This document shows, in pieces, positions 9,385 through 17,500 of a DNA stretch of 64,000 nt (position 1 is the stretch's first letter; every line of letters begins with the position of its first letter). The notes below the pieces were generated by a model, which saw only the letters and a program-made list of their open reading frames with translations, ran no database searches and was not told where the DNA came from. The position numbers and the translations under genes are program-made. The DNA is from Syntrophaceae bacterium UBA7520 (lineage in GTDB: Bacteria > Desulfobacterota > Syntrophia > Syntrophales > Smithellaceae). The stretch is from positions 12,723 to 76,722 of the forward strand of contig DLNC01000019.1 in NCBI GenBank assembly GCA_002478265.1, read 5' to 3'.

Positions 9385-10710
9385 CTAGAACGTCAGCGTT
9401 AGTTTATTGATGAGCATGTAATTGTCGCTGACTTTGTTGGCGGCATTGTTGTATTTGAAGTAATCGCCCGTCCACAAGTAACCTCCGCCCAACATATAGG
9501 AAAGATTGTTGGTGATTTTGTAGGTGGCGGTTAAATCAAACTCCATGCCGTAATCCTTTTTCAGGTAGCCGGTCGGTTTTCGGTCCGCCGTGGCATAGGC
9601 CAGAGAAGCCATGATGTCCAAGTCAGCAATCGGACGAACGCCCACGCGTCCCTGATAGAAAAACGCGTTGGCCATTGCATTGTTTACATCGCCGGTAGCG
9701 CTGGCGTCATGACCTCTGATGGGGCCTACCCATCTATAGGTATCATAATAGCCAAACAAAATCAGACAGGGGTTCCAGTCGCGCCCGCCTGTAAGCGTGC
9801 CGCCTTCTCTTTTGTTGGTGGTGTTGGGATTATCACCCGAAACATACGCGAAGGTTCCGCCCGCATAAAACATGCCGAAATCAGCTAGGGCATTGAGATA
9901 TCCAGACAGACCGGTCATTTTAATGTCGGCCGTGGCGTTGTCATAATCCCTTTCCTTACCGGTGACATAACCAAGTTCCGCTTCCAGCGCGACAGGGCCT
10001 ATTTTGGCCATCGCGTAAGGCACAACCTGCCAGTAAGTCTTTTCATAGTTGTCTGGCGCAGGACGCTTTCTCGCGTCGCGGTTATAGGTAACATTCACGC
10101 CTGCCTTGCCGCCTTTCCAGGAATAGACACCTTCAATACCGTACTCATCACGATCAGCATCGTTATAAGTTGCTGTGGAGATAAAGGAACGGCTTTTATC
10201 TTCTAACTTGCTGGTCTGAACTTCAACAAATATTGGCCCGTAGGTATAGGCGTATTTGATTCTGGCCGCCGGGGCGATGTTGTTGCCGAAAGCAGTCCCT
10301 GTCGTGCCCTTATTCATGATACCGGCTTGGAACACGCCGATGGGAGCTTTGTAATTGATGTACGCCCAATCAAAAGCGATGTTTTCATTTTCCGCGCGCG
10401 TGCCGGAAGAATCGACATCGGCTGTCGTTCCAACAGCGCTTCTGGCGCCGCCCCAGATTCTCTCCAACGCGTCAAAACGAGTGATCAAAGACAAGGCCGG
10501 GGTAACGACAAAATCCGTCCTCACCCGCAGTCTCTGAAAGTAGAATGCGGTGGCTGGATAGCCCGTGGTGTCTTTTTGCAGCGATGTCTGATCCACATAC
10601 ATACCCGCCGCGTAATACTGGCCACTGAATTTGACATCGGCAGCCAGAGCCGACGCGCTAAAGACGCTAAGCAGTCCCAGCGCCAGCAAAACTAACAAAA
10701 ATCTCTTCAT
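9385..10710 (-). CDS. Outer-membrane beta-barrel protein (porin-like), paralogue 2
   Basis: A 441-residue outer-membrane barrel, paralogue of the product of 4894-6258. It has a signal peptide (MKRFLLVLLALGLL, cleavage about ALA/ADVKF), barrel-like strands and the same C-terminal NKLTLTF. The ATG at 10710 is preceded by a perfect GGAGG; the frame runs 23 codons further upstream, but that part would put charged residues before the signal peptide. It is on the minus strand, convergent with tctA, and has its own terminator at 9307-9337. The two barrels bracketing one carboxylate transporter suggest a duplication, with both pores serving related substrates. Confidence 0.82.
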   Translation of the reverse strand: MKRFLLVLLALGLLSVFSASALAADVKFSGQYYAAGMYVDQTSLQKDTTGYPATAFYFQRLRVRTDFVVTPALSLITRFDALERIWGGARSAVGTTADVDSSGTRAENENIAFDWAYINYKAPIGVFQAGIMNKGTTGTAFGNNIAPAARIKYAYTYGPIFVEVQTSKLEDKSRSFISTATYNDADRDEYGIEGVYSWKGGKAGVNVTYNRDARKRPAPDNYEKTYWQVVPYAMAKIGPVALEAELGYVTGKERDYDNATADIKMTGLSGYLNALADFGMFYAGGTFAYVSGDNPNTTNKREGGTLTGGRDWNPCLILFGYYDTYRWVGPIRGHDASATGDVNNAMANAFFYQGRVGVRPIADLDIMASLAYATADRKPTGYLKKDYGMEFDLTATYKITNNLSYMLGGGYLWTGDYFKYNNAANKVSDNYMLINKLTLTF

Positions 10711-10931
10711 TTTTTCCTCCTTTTGAAAATTTTTCCTTAGTTGCGTATTATTTCTGCGCAACCGCGGAGGAAGGTACAACTGTCAGGTTACAAAATAATG
10801 ACAGAGAAGTTAAAGAACAAAGGCATTACGCCACTTGCGTAACTTTTCATTATTATTGCCCTTATGGCTCAAACTAAAAAACACGAGCTGTTTTTGCCAG
10901 ATACTTTTTATGCTGTTTGCGAGCAAAAAAA

Positions 10932-10958
10932 CCGGCTATAAAGAAACTTTATAGCCGG
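10932..10958 (-). terminator. Intrinsic terminator downstream of the small coiled-coil membrane gene
   Basis: Perfect 12-bp stem (10932-10943 with 10947-10958) and an AAA loop. On the minus strand it is followed by a run of seven T (10931-10925). It sits 45 bases beyond the stop of the gene at 11003-11287. Confidence 0.85.
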
Positions 10959-11002
10959 CAGATTTGTCTTTTGCCAACAGTGTCTTTGGTGTAACGAAAA
11001 GA

Positions 11003-11287
11003 TTAATTCTTTTTCAACTTATTGAGCTCTTCTCTATATTTTTCGGCTTCGGCCTTTGCTTTTTCCGCTTCCTGCCGGGCCATCTCCAGTTTCTCTTCCT
11101 GGCTTAATTTCTCTTCATTGATTTTTTCCTGCATCTCATCAATTCCGACATACACCGCCAACGCCCCCCCTAAAAGCAGACAAATGGGAAAAGCGCCTTT
11201 AACGATAGTCATAAAATCTCCCCACCAAAAAATGAGGCTGACCAATCCGATAATACCGGAAATAATGCCCCCGATAAGCAATGACAT
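11003..11287 (-). CDS. Small membrane protein with C-terminal coiled coil
   Basis: Uncharacterised 94-residue protein. Residues 1-20 and 29-48 are hydrophobic and probably form a hairpin in the inner membrane. From about residue 50 to the end it is almost entirely Glu, Lys, Ala and Gln in a heptad-like pattern (EEKLEMARQEAEKAKAEAEK), a likely cytoplasmic coiled coil. A GGGAGG ribosome site and a strong terminator downstream support a real gene. I do not recognise a named family or function. Confidence 0.7.
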   Translation of the reverse strand: MSLLIGGIISGIIGLVSLIFWWGDFMTIVKGAFPICLLLGGALAVYVGIDEMQEKINEEKLSQEEKLEMARQEAEKAKAEAEKYREELNKLKKN

Positions 11288-11455
11288 AACTAAACCTCCC
11301 GCAAATTGACTGACTGCTTGTATTATTTATTTGGGAATTTCCGTATCATGAAAAGATGCTTGAGGCAAGACCCAAATAATTGATAATTAAGGATAAAAAT
11401 AACTCTTGATTTAAAGCCCTTCATCAATTAAATACCAATTACTTAATGAAGACGT

Positions 11456-11839
11456 ATGGATAAAATAACAGAGCCTAATTTTTCCAAATCGGACGGTTTA
11501 ATCCCCGCGATTGTTCAAGATGCCGCGTCCGGCGAAGTCCTCATGCTGGCCTACATGAACCGGCAGGCATGGGAGGCGACATTACAGAGCGGCAAAGCTA
11601 CTTACTGGAGTCGTTCGCGCCAATCCCTATGGGTAAAAGGCGAAACTTCGGGTAATGTTCAGCTGATAAAAAATATTTTCATCGATTGCGACAACGACGC
11701 CGTACTTTTACAGGTGCAACAGATCGGCGAGGCGGCCTGCCACACGGGTTTCAGGTCCTGTTTTTACCGTAAGCTGGAAAACGGCGATTTTAAAATTGTC
11801 GGAGAGCAAATTTTTGATCCCAAGGAAGTCTATAAATGA
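11456..11839 (+). CDS. hisI: Phosphoribosyl-AMP cyclohydrolase
   Basis: Third step of histidine synthesis: hydrolysis of phosphoribosyl-AMP to the ProFAR precursor. The 127-residue product is the stand-alone cyclohydrolase with no fused HisE domain. Visible motifs are the metal-binding DCDND and the zinc Cys motifs CHTGFRSCFYR. No hisE gene is seen in this window. The stop overlaps the hisG start by four bases (ATGA), showing translational coupling at the head of a his operon. Confidence 0.96.
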   Translation: MDKITEPNFSKSDGLIPAIVQDAASGEVLMLAYMNRQAWEATLQSGKATYWSRSRQSLWVKGETSGNVQLIKNIFIDCDNDAVLLQVQQIGEAACHTGFRSCFYRKLENGDFKIVGEQIFDPKEVYK

Positions 11840-12708
11840 AGATTCTGAAGCTGGGGATTCCCAAGGGCTCCCTGGAAGAAAACACGGTGGATATTTTTAA
11901 AAAAGCCGGCTGGCGCATCACTTACGACAGCCGCAGTTATTTCCCGGATATTGACGATGCGGAAATGACCTGCTCGCTGGTGCGCGCGCAGGAAATGTCT
12001 CGCTATATCGAAGACGGCACGCTGGATTTAGGCCTCACCGGCATTGACTGGATTATGGAAAACGGCTCCGATGTCGTTGTCGTGCAGGACCTTATTTATT
12101 CCAAAGTTTCCATGCGTCAGGCACGCTGGGTTCTGGTCGTGCGCGGCGATTCCCCCTACCAGAAAATCGAGGATATGGAAGGAAAAAAAATATCCACGGA
12201 GCTGGTTAATTTCACCAAAAAATATTTCGCGGACAGAAAAATCAACGTTCAGGTGGAATTTTCCTGGGGAGCGACGGAAGCCAAGGTTGTGGAAGGTCTG
12301 GTGGACGCCGTGGTGGAAGTAACGGAAACCGGCTCCACTATCAAGGCCAATAAATTACGCATCATTCATGAACTGATGAAAACCAACACGCAGCTCATCG
12401 CCAACCGCGCCGCCTGGGAAGATCCCTGGAAAAGAAAAAAAATCGAGCAAATCAGAACCATGCTTGTCGGCTCGCTGCAGGCGATGGGCAAAGTGGGACT
12501 TAAACTAAATGTCTCCAAGGAAAACCTAGACAAGGTAATGTCGCTGATTCCCGCGCTGCGTTCACCCACCGTTTCAACTCTCTCCACGACGGACTGGTTC
12601 GCGGTGGAATCGATTGTCAACGCCAAAGGAATGCGCGAGCTGATCCCGCTTCTGCTGGATGCTGGCGCCGAGGGCATAATTGAATATCCTCTGAACAAAG
12701 TCGTTTAA
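11836..12708 (+). CDS. hisG: ATP phosphoribosyltransferase (long form)
   Basis: First, committed step of histidine synthesis: joins PRPP and ATP. The 290-residue length and the extra C-terminal part (SPTVSTLSTTDWFAVESIV, about residues 235-253) show the long form with an ACT-like regulatory domain. This form is usually feedback-inhibited by histidine and needs no HisZ. The DLGLTGIDWI motif of the catalytic part is present. It overlaps hisI by 4 bases and precedes hisB by 18. Confidence 0.96.
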   Translation: MKILKLGIPKGSLEENTVDIFKKAGWRITYDSRSYFPDIDDAEMTCSLVRAQEMSRYIEDGTLDLGLTGIDWIMENGSDVVVVQDLIYSKVSMRQARWVLVVRGDSPYQKIEDMEGKKISTELVNFTKKYFADRKINVQVEFSWGATEAKVVEGLVDAVVEVTETGSTIKANKLRIIHELMKTNTQLIANRAAWEDPWKRKKIEQIRTMLVGSLQAMGKVGLKLNVSKENLDKVMSLIPALRSPTVSTLSTTDWFAVESIVNAKGMRELIPLLLDAGAEGIIEYPLNKVV

Positions 12709-12726
12709 GAACGAAGGCAAAAATAT

Positions 12727-13326
12727 ATGGCCAGAAAAGCAAAAATAGTCCGCAAAACGAAAGAAACGGATATCCAGGTAGAAATTGACCTGGACAAAAA
12801 AGCCGGCAGCAGGATTTCGACCTCAATTCCCTTTTTCGATCATATGCTGGAACTCTTTGCCAAACACGGATTTTTCCAGCTTATGGTAAAAGGCAAGGGA
12901 GACACGCATATTGACGACCATCATCTGGTGGAAGACATGGGCATTTGCCTGGGACAGGCGCTGGGAAAAGCGCTGGGGAAAAAGACCGGCATCAGCCGCT
13001 ACGGGTCGGCCTGCGTGCCGATGGACGAGTGCCTCTGCCGCGTGGATCTGGATATTTCCGGACGCCCCTACCTTATCTACAACGTAAAATACGCGCGGCG
13101 CAAAATCGGCGGTTTTGATCCCGCCCTGATTAAAGAATTTTTCAAAGCGTTCACCGATCACAGCGGGATAACGCTGCACATAAACCTGTTATACGGAAAC
13201 AACAGCCACCATATTATTGAAGCGGTGTTTAAAGCTTTCGCGCGGGCGCTCAGAAAAGCGGTAAATAAAAACAAGAACATCAGCGGCGTTCTCTCCACTA
13301 AGGGAAGCATAGAAAAAGCGAGGTAA
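12727..13326 (+). CDS. hisB: Imidazoleglycerol-phosphate dehydratase
   Basis: Sixth step of histidine synthesis, a Mn-dependent dehydration. The 199-residue monofunctional enzyme has the metal-binding motifs FFDHML, DDHHLVED, DHSG and NSHHIIEA of the family and no phosphatase domain. A start upstream is excluded by the hisG stop. The next gene begins 5 bases after the stop. Confidence 0.96.
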   Translation: MARKAKIVRKTKETDIQVEIDLDKKAGSRISTSIPFFDHMLELFAKHGFFQLMVKGKGDTHIDDHHLVEDMGICLGQALGKALGKKTGISRYGSACVPMDECLCRVDLDISGRPYLIYNVKYARRKIGGFDPALIKEFFKAFTDHSGITLHINLLYGNNSHHIIEAVFKAFARALRKAVNKNKNISGVLSTKGSIEKAR

Positions 13327-13331
13327 ATAAA

Positions 13332-14018
13332 ATGTCTAATCACAGTGAAAAGAAAATGAATCGGCTGGCCGTGTTTTTTCTGACTGTCTTTTTGGCTATG
13401 CCTTTAAACGCCCAGGCCGAAGAAAAAACGCAGCAAAGCGTCAAGTCTTCCGTGGTGGTGGGTGTCGTTTCCTTTCAGGCGATGATTCCGGATAATAATC
13501 TGGAAAACACGGTTATCTGCCCGCTGTGCACGGCGGCTTATTCCACAGGCAGAATTCAAGAAGGCGCGGAAAAAATAATCGAAGATATCTTCACCAGTAA
13601 ATTGGGTGAGTTCAAAGAAGTGCGCCTGATACCCCAGGATAGGGTGCAGGGAATCTACAGAAGGGTCTCCTCCGAATCTTTCCGAAAACCATTTTTAGAT
13701 GTCTTGAAAAAAACCGGCCAGGAACTGGGAGCGGATATTTTGGCCGTGGGGTATATTTATCGCTATGTGGAAAGAGTGGGTTACGATTATTCCGTGAAAA
13801 GCCCCGCTTCCGTCGCCTTTGAAATCTATCTGGTAAACGCAGCAGACGGAAGCATCATGTGGAGAGGCATCTTTGACAAAACACAAAAATCACTGATGGA
13901 AGATCTTTTCCAGATATCTTCGTTTCTTAGAGGCGGCGGAAAATGGCTAACCGCCCAGCAGCTTTCCCGGCAAGGGATGGATGAAATATTTAAAAAATTC
14001 CCCGGCTTTGTGCGTTAA
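13332..14018 (+). CDS. Exported protein of unknown function inside the his cluster
   Basis: A 228-residue protein with an N-terminal signal peptide (hydrophobic core AVFFLTVFLAMPLNAQA, cleavage about AQA/EE). The mature part alternates strands and helices: a first strand VVVGVVSF, then IPQDRVQGIY, then GADILAVGYIYRYVERVGYDYSV. This resembles the CsgG/LpoB-like periplasmic fold, where a name-tagged strand is followed by a 'determine whether it exists' segment; that link is by eye only. Cys residues in VICPLCTAA could bind metal or form a disulfide. The ATG at 13332 has AGG upstream; a second ATG at 13356 is possible. Lying between hisB and hisA, it probably shares the transcript without a role in histidine synthesis. 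Confidence 0.72.
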   Translation: MSNHSEKKMNRLAVFFLTVFLAMPLNAQAEEKTQQSVKSSVVVGVVSFQAMIPDNNLENTVICPLCTAAYSTGRIQEGAEKIIEDIFTSKLGEFKEVRLIPQDRVQGIYRRVSSESFRKPFLDVLKKTGQELGADILAVGYIYRYVERVGYDYSVKSPASVAFEIYLVNAADGSIMWRGIFDKTQKSLMEDLFQISSFLRGGGKWLTAQQLSRQGMDEIFKKFPGFVR

Positions 14019-14104
14019 TAATTGCCATTTTCGCAGCAAAAGCTTTTTTGTTTAACCGAATTAATCCTGATTTCGCGTATTTTTTACCATGGAGTGTGTT
14101 TAAA

Positions 14105-14833
14105 TTGATTATCATCCCCGCAATTGACATCAAGGGCGGAAAATGCGTGCGTCTCGCCCAGGGTGATTTTGAACGCGTCACCATCTACGCCGACAACCCT
14201 CCGGAAATGGCGCAAAACTGGGCGCAAAAGGGAGCGGAGCTGATCCATGTCGTCGATCTGGACGGCTCAGTGGCGGGTTTCCCCAAAAACGCCCCCGCCG
14301 TCATCGAAATTGTCAAACGGCTGAATAATGTCCCCGTACAAATCGGCGGCGGCATCAGAGATATGCAGACCATCGACTTCTACCTGCAAAACGGCGTGGC
14401 AGCGGTAATTCTCGGCACGGCGGCGCTGCAAAATGAAGAAATAATTTTCCAGGCGGGCAGTAAATACCCGGGGGAAATTATTTTGGGGATAGACGCTCTC
14501 GACGGCAAAGTATCCGTGGAAGGATGGAAACGAAAAACAAACGAAGACGCGACAACGCTGGCCCGGCGCTTCGAAAACTGCGGCTTGAAAGCCATCGTCT
14601 ACACCGACATCAAGCGCGACGGGATGGAAACAGGCGTAAACATCGAAGCAACGCGGGCACTGGCTGAAGCAGTGCGAGTACCGGTCATTGCCTCCGGCGG
14701 CGTCGCTTCAATTAAAGACATTGAAAAACTAAAGGCTATAGAAAACTGTGGCATCTGCGGCGTGATTATCGGACGCGCTCTTTACACCGGAGCGATTAAA
14801 CTGGAAGACGCGATTAAAGCGGCCGCCGCGTAA
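14105..14833 (+). CDS. hisA: ProFAR isomerase
   Basis: Fourth step of histidine synthesis, the Amadori isomerisation of ProFAR. The 242 residues form a TIM barrel with MIIIPAIDIKGGKCVRL at the start, VVDLDGS, IGGGIRD, the catalytic second-half Asp in YTDIKRDG, and ASGGV. I chose TTG at 14105: it puts the family's conserved first strand at the N-terminus and has GGAG about 10 bases upstream. The open frame upstream (from 14048) has no family similarity. HIT and yqeY follow. Confidence 0.93.
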   Translation: MIIIPAIDIKGGKCVRLAQGDFERVTIYADNPPEMAQNWAQKGAELIHVVDLDGSVAGFPKNAPAVIEIVKRLNNVPVQIGGGIRDMQTIDFYLQNGVAAVILGTAALQNEEIIFQAGSKYPGEIILGIDALDGKVSVEGWKRKTNEDATTLARRFENCGLKAIVYTDIKRDGMETGVNIEATRALAEAVRVPVIASGGVASIKDIEKLKAIENCGICGVIIGRALYTGAIKLEDAIKAAAA

Positions 14834-14863
14834 GACAGGGGAAAACGAAGGAGGAAAGCGATC

Positions 14864-15208
14864 ATGGAAGATTGTGTTTTTTGCAAAATTGTCGCGGGAA
14901 AAATTCCCTGCAGTAAAGTTTATGAAGATGAAAAAGTGCTGGCGTTCGACGACATTCAGCCCATGGCGCCCGTGCATGTTATCATCATTCCCAAGGAGCA
15001 TATTCCAACCTTGATGGATGTTGCCCCCGAAAGAAAAGATGTCGCTGCCGACCTTTACGTCGCCGCGCAAAAGGTGGCACAAATAAAAAAAATCGCCGCG
15101 CGTGGTTTCCGCACTGTGGTAAACTGCAACACGGAAGGCGGGCAGGTGGTGTTTCATCTGCACATGCATCTGCTGGGCGGCAAAAAACTGCAAGACCAGC
15201 TCGGCTGA
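14864..15208 (+). CDS. HIT-family nucleotide hydrolase (HinT-like)
   Basis: A 114-residue protein of the histidine triad family, likely a purine nucleoside phosphoramidase. The CVFCKIVAGKIPC start and the triad HLHMHLL near residue 100 are diagnostic. AGGAGG lies about 7 bases upstream of the ATG. It starts 30 bases after hisA and ends 16 bases before yqeY, so it is probably co-transcribed with both. Confidence 0.94.
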   Translation: MEDCVFCKIVAGKIPCSKVYEDEKVLAFDDIQPMAPVHVIIIPKEHIPTLMDVAPERKDVAADLYVAAQKVAQIKKIAARGFRTVVNCNTEGGQVVFHLHMHLLGGKKLQDQLG

Positions 15209-15224
15209 AATTCAGGAGAAAAAT

Positions 15225-15674
15225 ATGGACATCAACACAAAACTAAACGAAGAAATGGTTGCGGCCACCAAGGCTAAAGATAAAATCAGGCTTTCCGCCA
15301 TCCGCCTGCTGAAAACGGCCGTGCACAACAAAGAAATAGATTTAATGCGGCCGCTCAACGAAACGGAGTTTATGCAGCTTCTTTCCGCGATGGTTAAGCA
15401 GAGAAAGGATTCCATCGAGCAGTTTGCCAAAGGCGGCAGAACTGATCTGGTGGAAAAGGAAGAAGCGGAGCTTAAAGTCGTGCAGGAGTTTCTACCCGCG
15501 CAGATGACGGACGAAGAGCTGGAAAATACAATCAAAAAAGCCATTGCCGAGGCTCAAGCGGCATCCGTCAAGGACATGGGCAAAGTGATGAAAATACTGA
15601 TGCCGCAGATCACCGGCAAGGCTGACGCCAAGACCGTGGGTGAAAAAGTTAAGGCGCTTTTATCCTTATATTAA
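15225..15674 (+). CDS. yqeY: GatB/YqeY domain-containing protein
   Basis: A 149-residue helical protein of the YqeY family, related to the tail domain of GatB and thought to interact with tRNA; its role is not settled. Motifs include KAKDKIRLSAIRLLKTAV near residue 17 and MGKVMKILMP near the end. An AGGAG site precedes the ATG. It sits just upstream of dnaG-rpoD, where many bacteria keep rpsU-yqeY; no rpsU is seen here. Confidence 0.94.
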   Translation: MDINTKLNEEMVAATKAKDKIRLSAIRLLKTAVHNKEIDLMRPLNETEFMQLLSAMVKQRKDSIEQFAKGGRTDLVEKEEAELKVVQEFLPAQMTDEELENTIKKAIAEAQAASVKDMGKVMKILMPQITGKADAKTVGEKVKALLSLY

Positions 15675-15721
15675 TAACACAAAAGCCCTAAATAAAAAAA
15701 TGGGCTCAAGGAAAGCATTAC

Positions 15722-17473
15722 GTGCGCTTTGACGACAGCAAAATCGAAGAAATCAAAAGTCGGGTGGATATTGTCGAATTGGCTTCCGAATACCTGACGC
15801 TGAAAAAGGCGGGACGCAACTTTGTCGGCCTTTGCCCCTTTCATCAGGAAAAAACGCCTTCTTTCACGCTGAACAGGGAAAAACAGATATTTTACTGTTT
15901 CGGCTGCGGACAGGGAGGCAATGTCATCACCTTTCTGATGAAAATAGCCGGAAAAACATTCCCTGAAGCGATCAAGGATTTGGCGCAGAAAGCGGGCGTG
16001 ATTCTACCGCCGCGCGTGACCGACAAGGAAAGCCGGGAACGCGAAACGCTGAGAGAAAAAATAACTTCTCTTAATCTGCGGGCGGCGCAACAGTTCGCCC
16101 GCAATCTCCAGGCGCCCTCGGGAAAAGAGGCGCGCCTTTATCTGCAGGAGAGAAGCATTTCCGAAGAGACTATCAGGAAATTTCGTCTTGGTTACGCTCC
16201 GGATAGCTGGAATGCCCTGGCTGATTATCTCGAGGGAAGCGGGCTTTCACTGAAGCTTGCCGAACAGGCGGGACTGGTAATCACCGGCAAGGACGGGCGT
16301 TTTTACGATCGCTTCCGCGGCCGGTTGATTTTTCCCATCGAAAACGTATCCGGCGAAGTGATTGCCTTCGGCGGAAGAATCTTGGGCAAAGGCGAGCCGA
16401 AATACCTGAACTCCCCGGAATCGCCCGTTTATATCAAAGGAAAAAATCTATACGGACTTAATAAAACGAAAGAAGAAATCCGCCGGAAAGGCTTCGCTAT
16501 TATTGTCGAGGGCTATTTCGATTTAATCTCGCTGGTCAATGCCGGCGTGGGCAATGTCGTGGCGACACTGGGCACGGCGCTTACCAGGGAACATCTGGAA
16601 CTGCTGCACCGTTACACCACGGATATCGTCGCGCTGTTTGACCCTGATGAGGCCGGGAAAAAAGCTTTGAATCGCAGTCTCGATCTTTTCCTGGAAATGC
16701 GCATGAAGGCGCGCGCGCTAATTCTGCCGGACGGGCACGATCCGGACGATTACGTAAAAAAGTTCGGTCCGGATAAACTGGAAGAGATGATTTCTCACGC
16801 TCAGCCCCTGAGTGATTATTATATCGAAAATGTCATCGGCGGCGGCGCGACCTATGAAGACAAGAGGGAAATGATCAGAAGAGCAATGGAATTCATTGGG
16901 AAGATCAGCGACCAGAAGGAAAAAGCGCTTTTTATCAAACGCGTCGCGGAAAAAACGGGCATAAATGAAGATTTGCTTATAAAAGCGCTGCCGCGGGAAA
17001 AAACCGCAAGCGCCAAAACAAAGCTTCCGCTTAATATTGATGCTGACACGGTGGAAATGCACTTGATACAGCTGCTGCTTGAGTACCCCAAAAAAATAAT
17101 TCAAATTGAAGAGGAAAGCATCCTTAATTATTTCCTGCAGCCGCGCCTCAAATCCTTAGGCAAAAAAATAATCGAGATGTATAATGAACAAGGATTTGTC
17201 GATATCGGGGTTATTCTGGGGGGGGATGAAGACGCGCCCCTGCGCGAGAGGATTTTTCAGGCCATGATTAAGGCGTTGCCGGCCGATGCCGTCATGCTGG
17301 AAAAAGTATTTTCGGATAACTTAAGACAAATCAAGAAAAAATGGTTTAAGGAACAGCATCGCCAGATTAAGCTGCGGCTCGGCAAGGCCCAGGAAAGCGG
17401 CAATGACGACCTGATAAATGAGCTTTTACGCGAAAAAGAACACTTGCTAATGGAAGAAAAAGAATTAAATTAA
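15722..17473 (+). CDS. dnaG: DNA primase
   Basis: Makes RNA primers for DNA replication. The 583-residue length matches E. coli DnaG. The N-terminal CHC2 zinc ligands are visible as CPFH (C38, H41) and CFGC (C59, C62). The TOPRIM core has IIVEGYFD and LFDPDEAG. A C-terminal helicase-binding region follows. It starts with GTG at 15722, with AAGGAA upstream. It is followed after 27 bases by rpoD, the core of the macromolecular synthesis operon. Confidence 0.97.
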   Translation: MRFDDSKIEEIKSRVDIVELASEYLTLKKAGRNFVGLCPFHQEKTPSFTLNREKQIFYCFGCGQGGNVITFLMKIAGKTFPEAIKDLAQKAGVILPPRVTDKESRERETLREKITSLNLRAAQQFARNLQAPSGKEARLYLQERSISEETIRKFRLGYAPDSWNALADYLEGSGLSLKLAEQAGLVITGKDGRFYDRFRGRLIFPIENVSGEVIAFGGRILGKGEPKYLNSPESPVYIKGKNLYGLNKTKEEIRRKGFAIIVEGYFDLISLVNAGVGNVVATLGTALTREHLELLHRYTTDIVALFDPDEAGKKALNRSLDLFLEMRMKARALILPDGHDPDDYVKKFGPDKLEEMISHAQPLSDYYIENVIGGGATYEDKREMIRRAMEFIGKISDQKEKALFIKRVAEKTGINEDLLIKALPREKTASAKTKLPLNIDADTVEMHLIQLLLEYPKKIIQIEEESILNYFLQPRLKSLGKKIIEMYNEQGFVDIGVILGGDEDAPLRERIFQAMIKALPADAVMLEKVFSDNLRQIKKKWFKEQHRQIKLRLGKAQESGNDDLINELLREKEHLLMEEKELN

Positions 17474-17500
17474 TGCGATATAAAATCCCGGAGAGAGACC

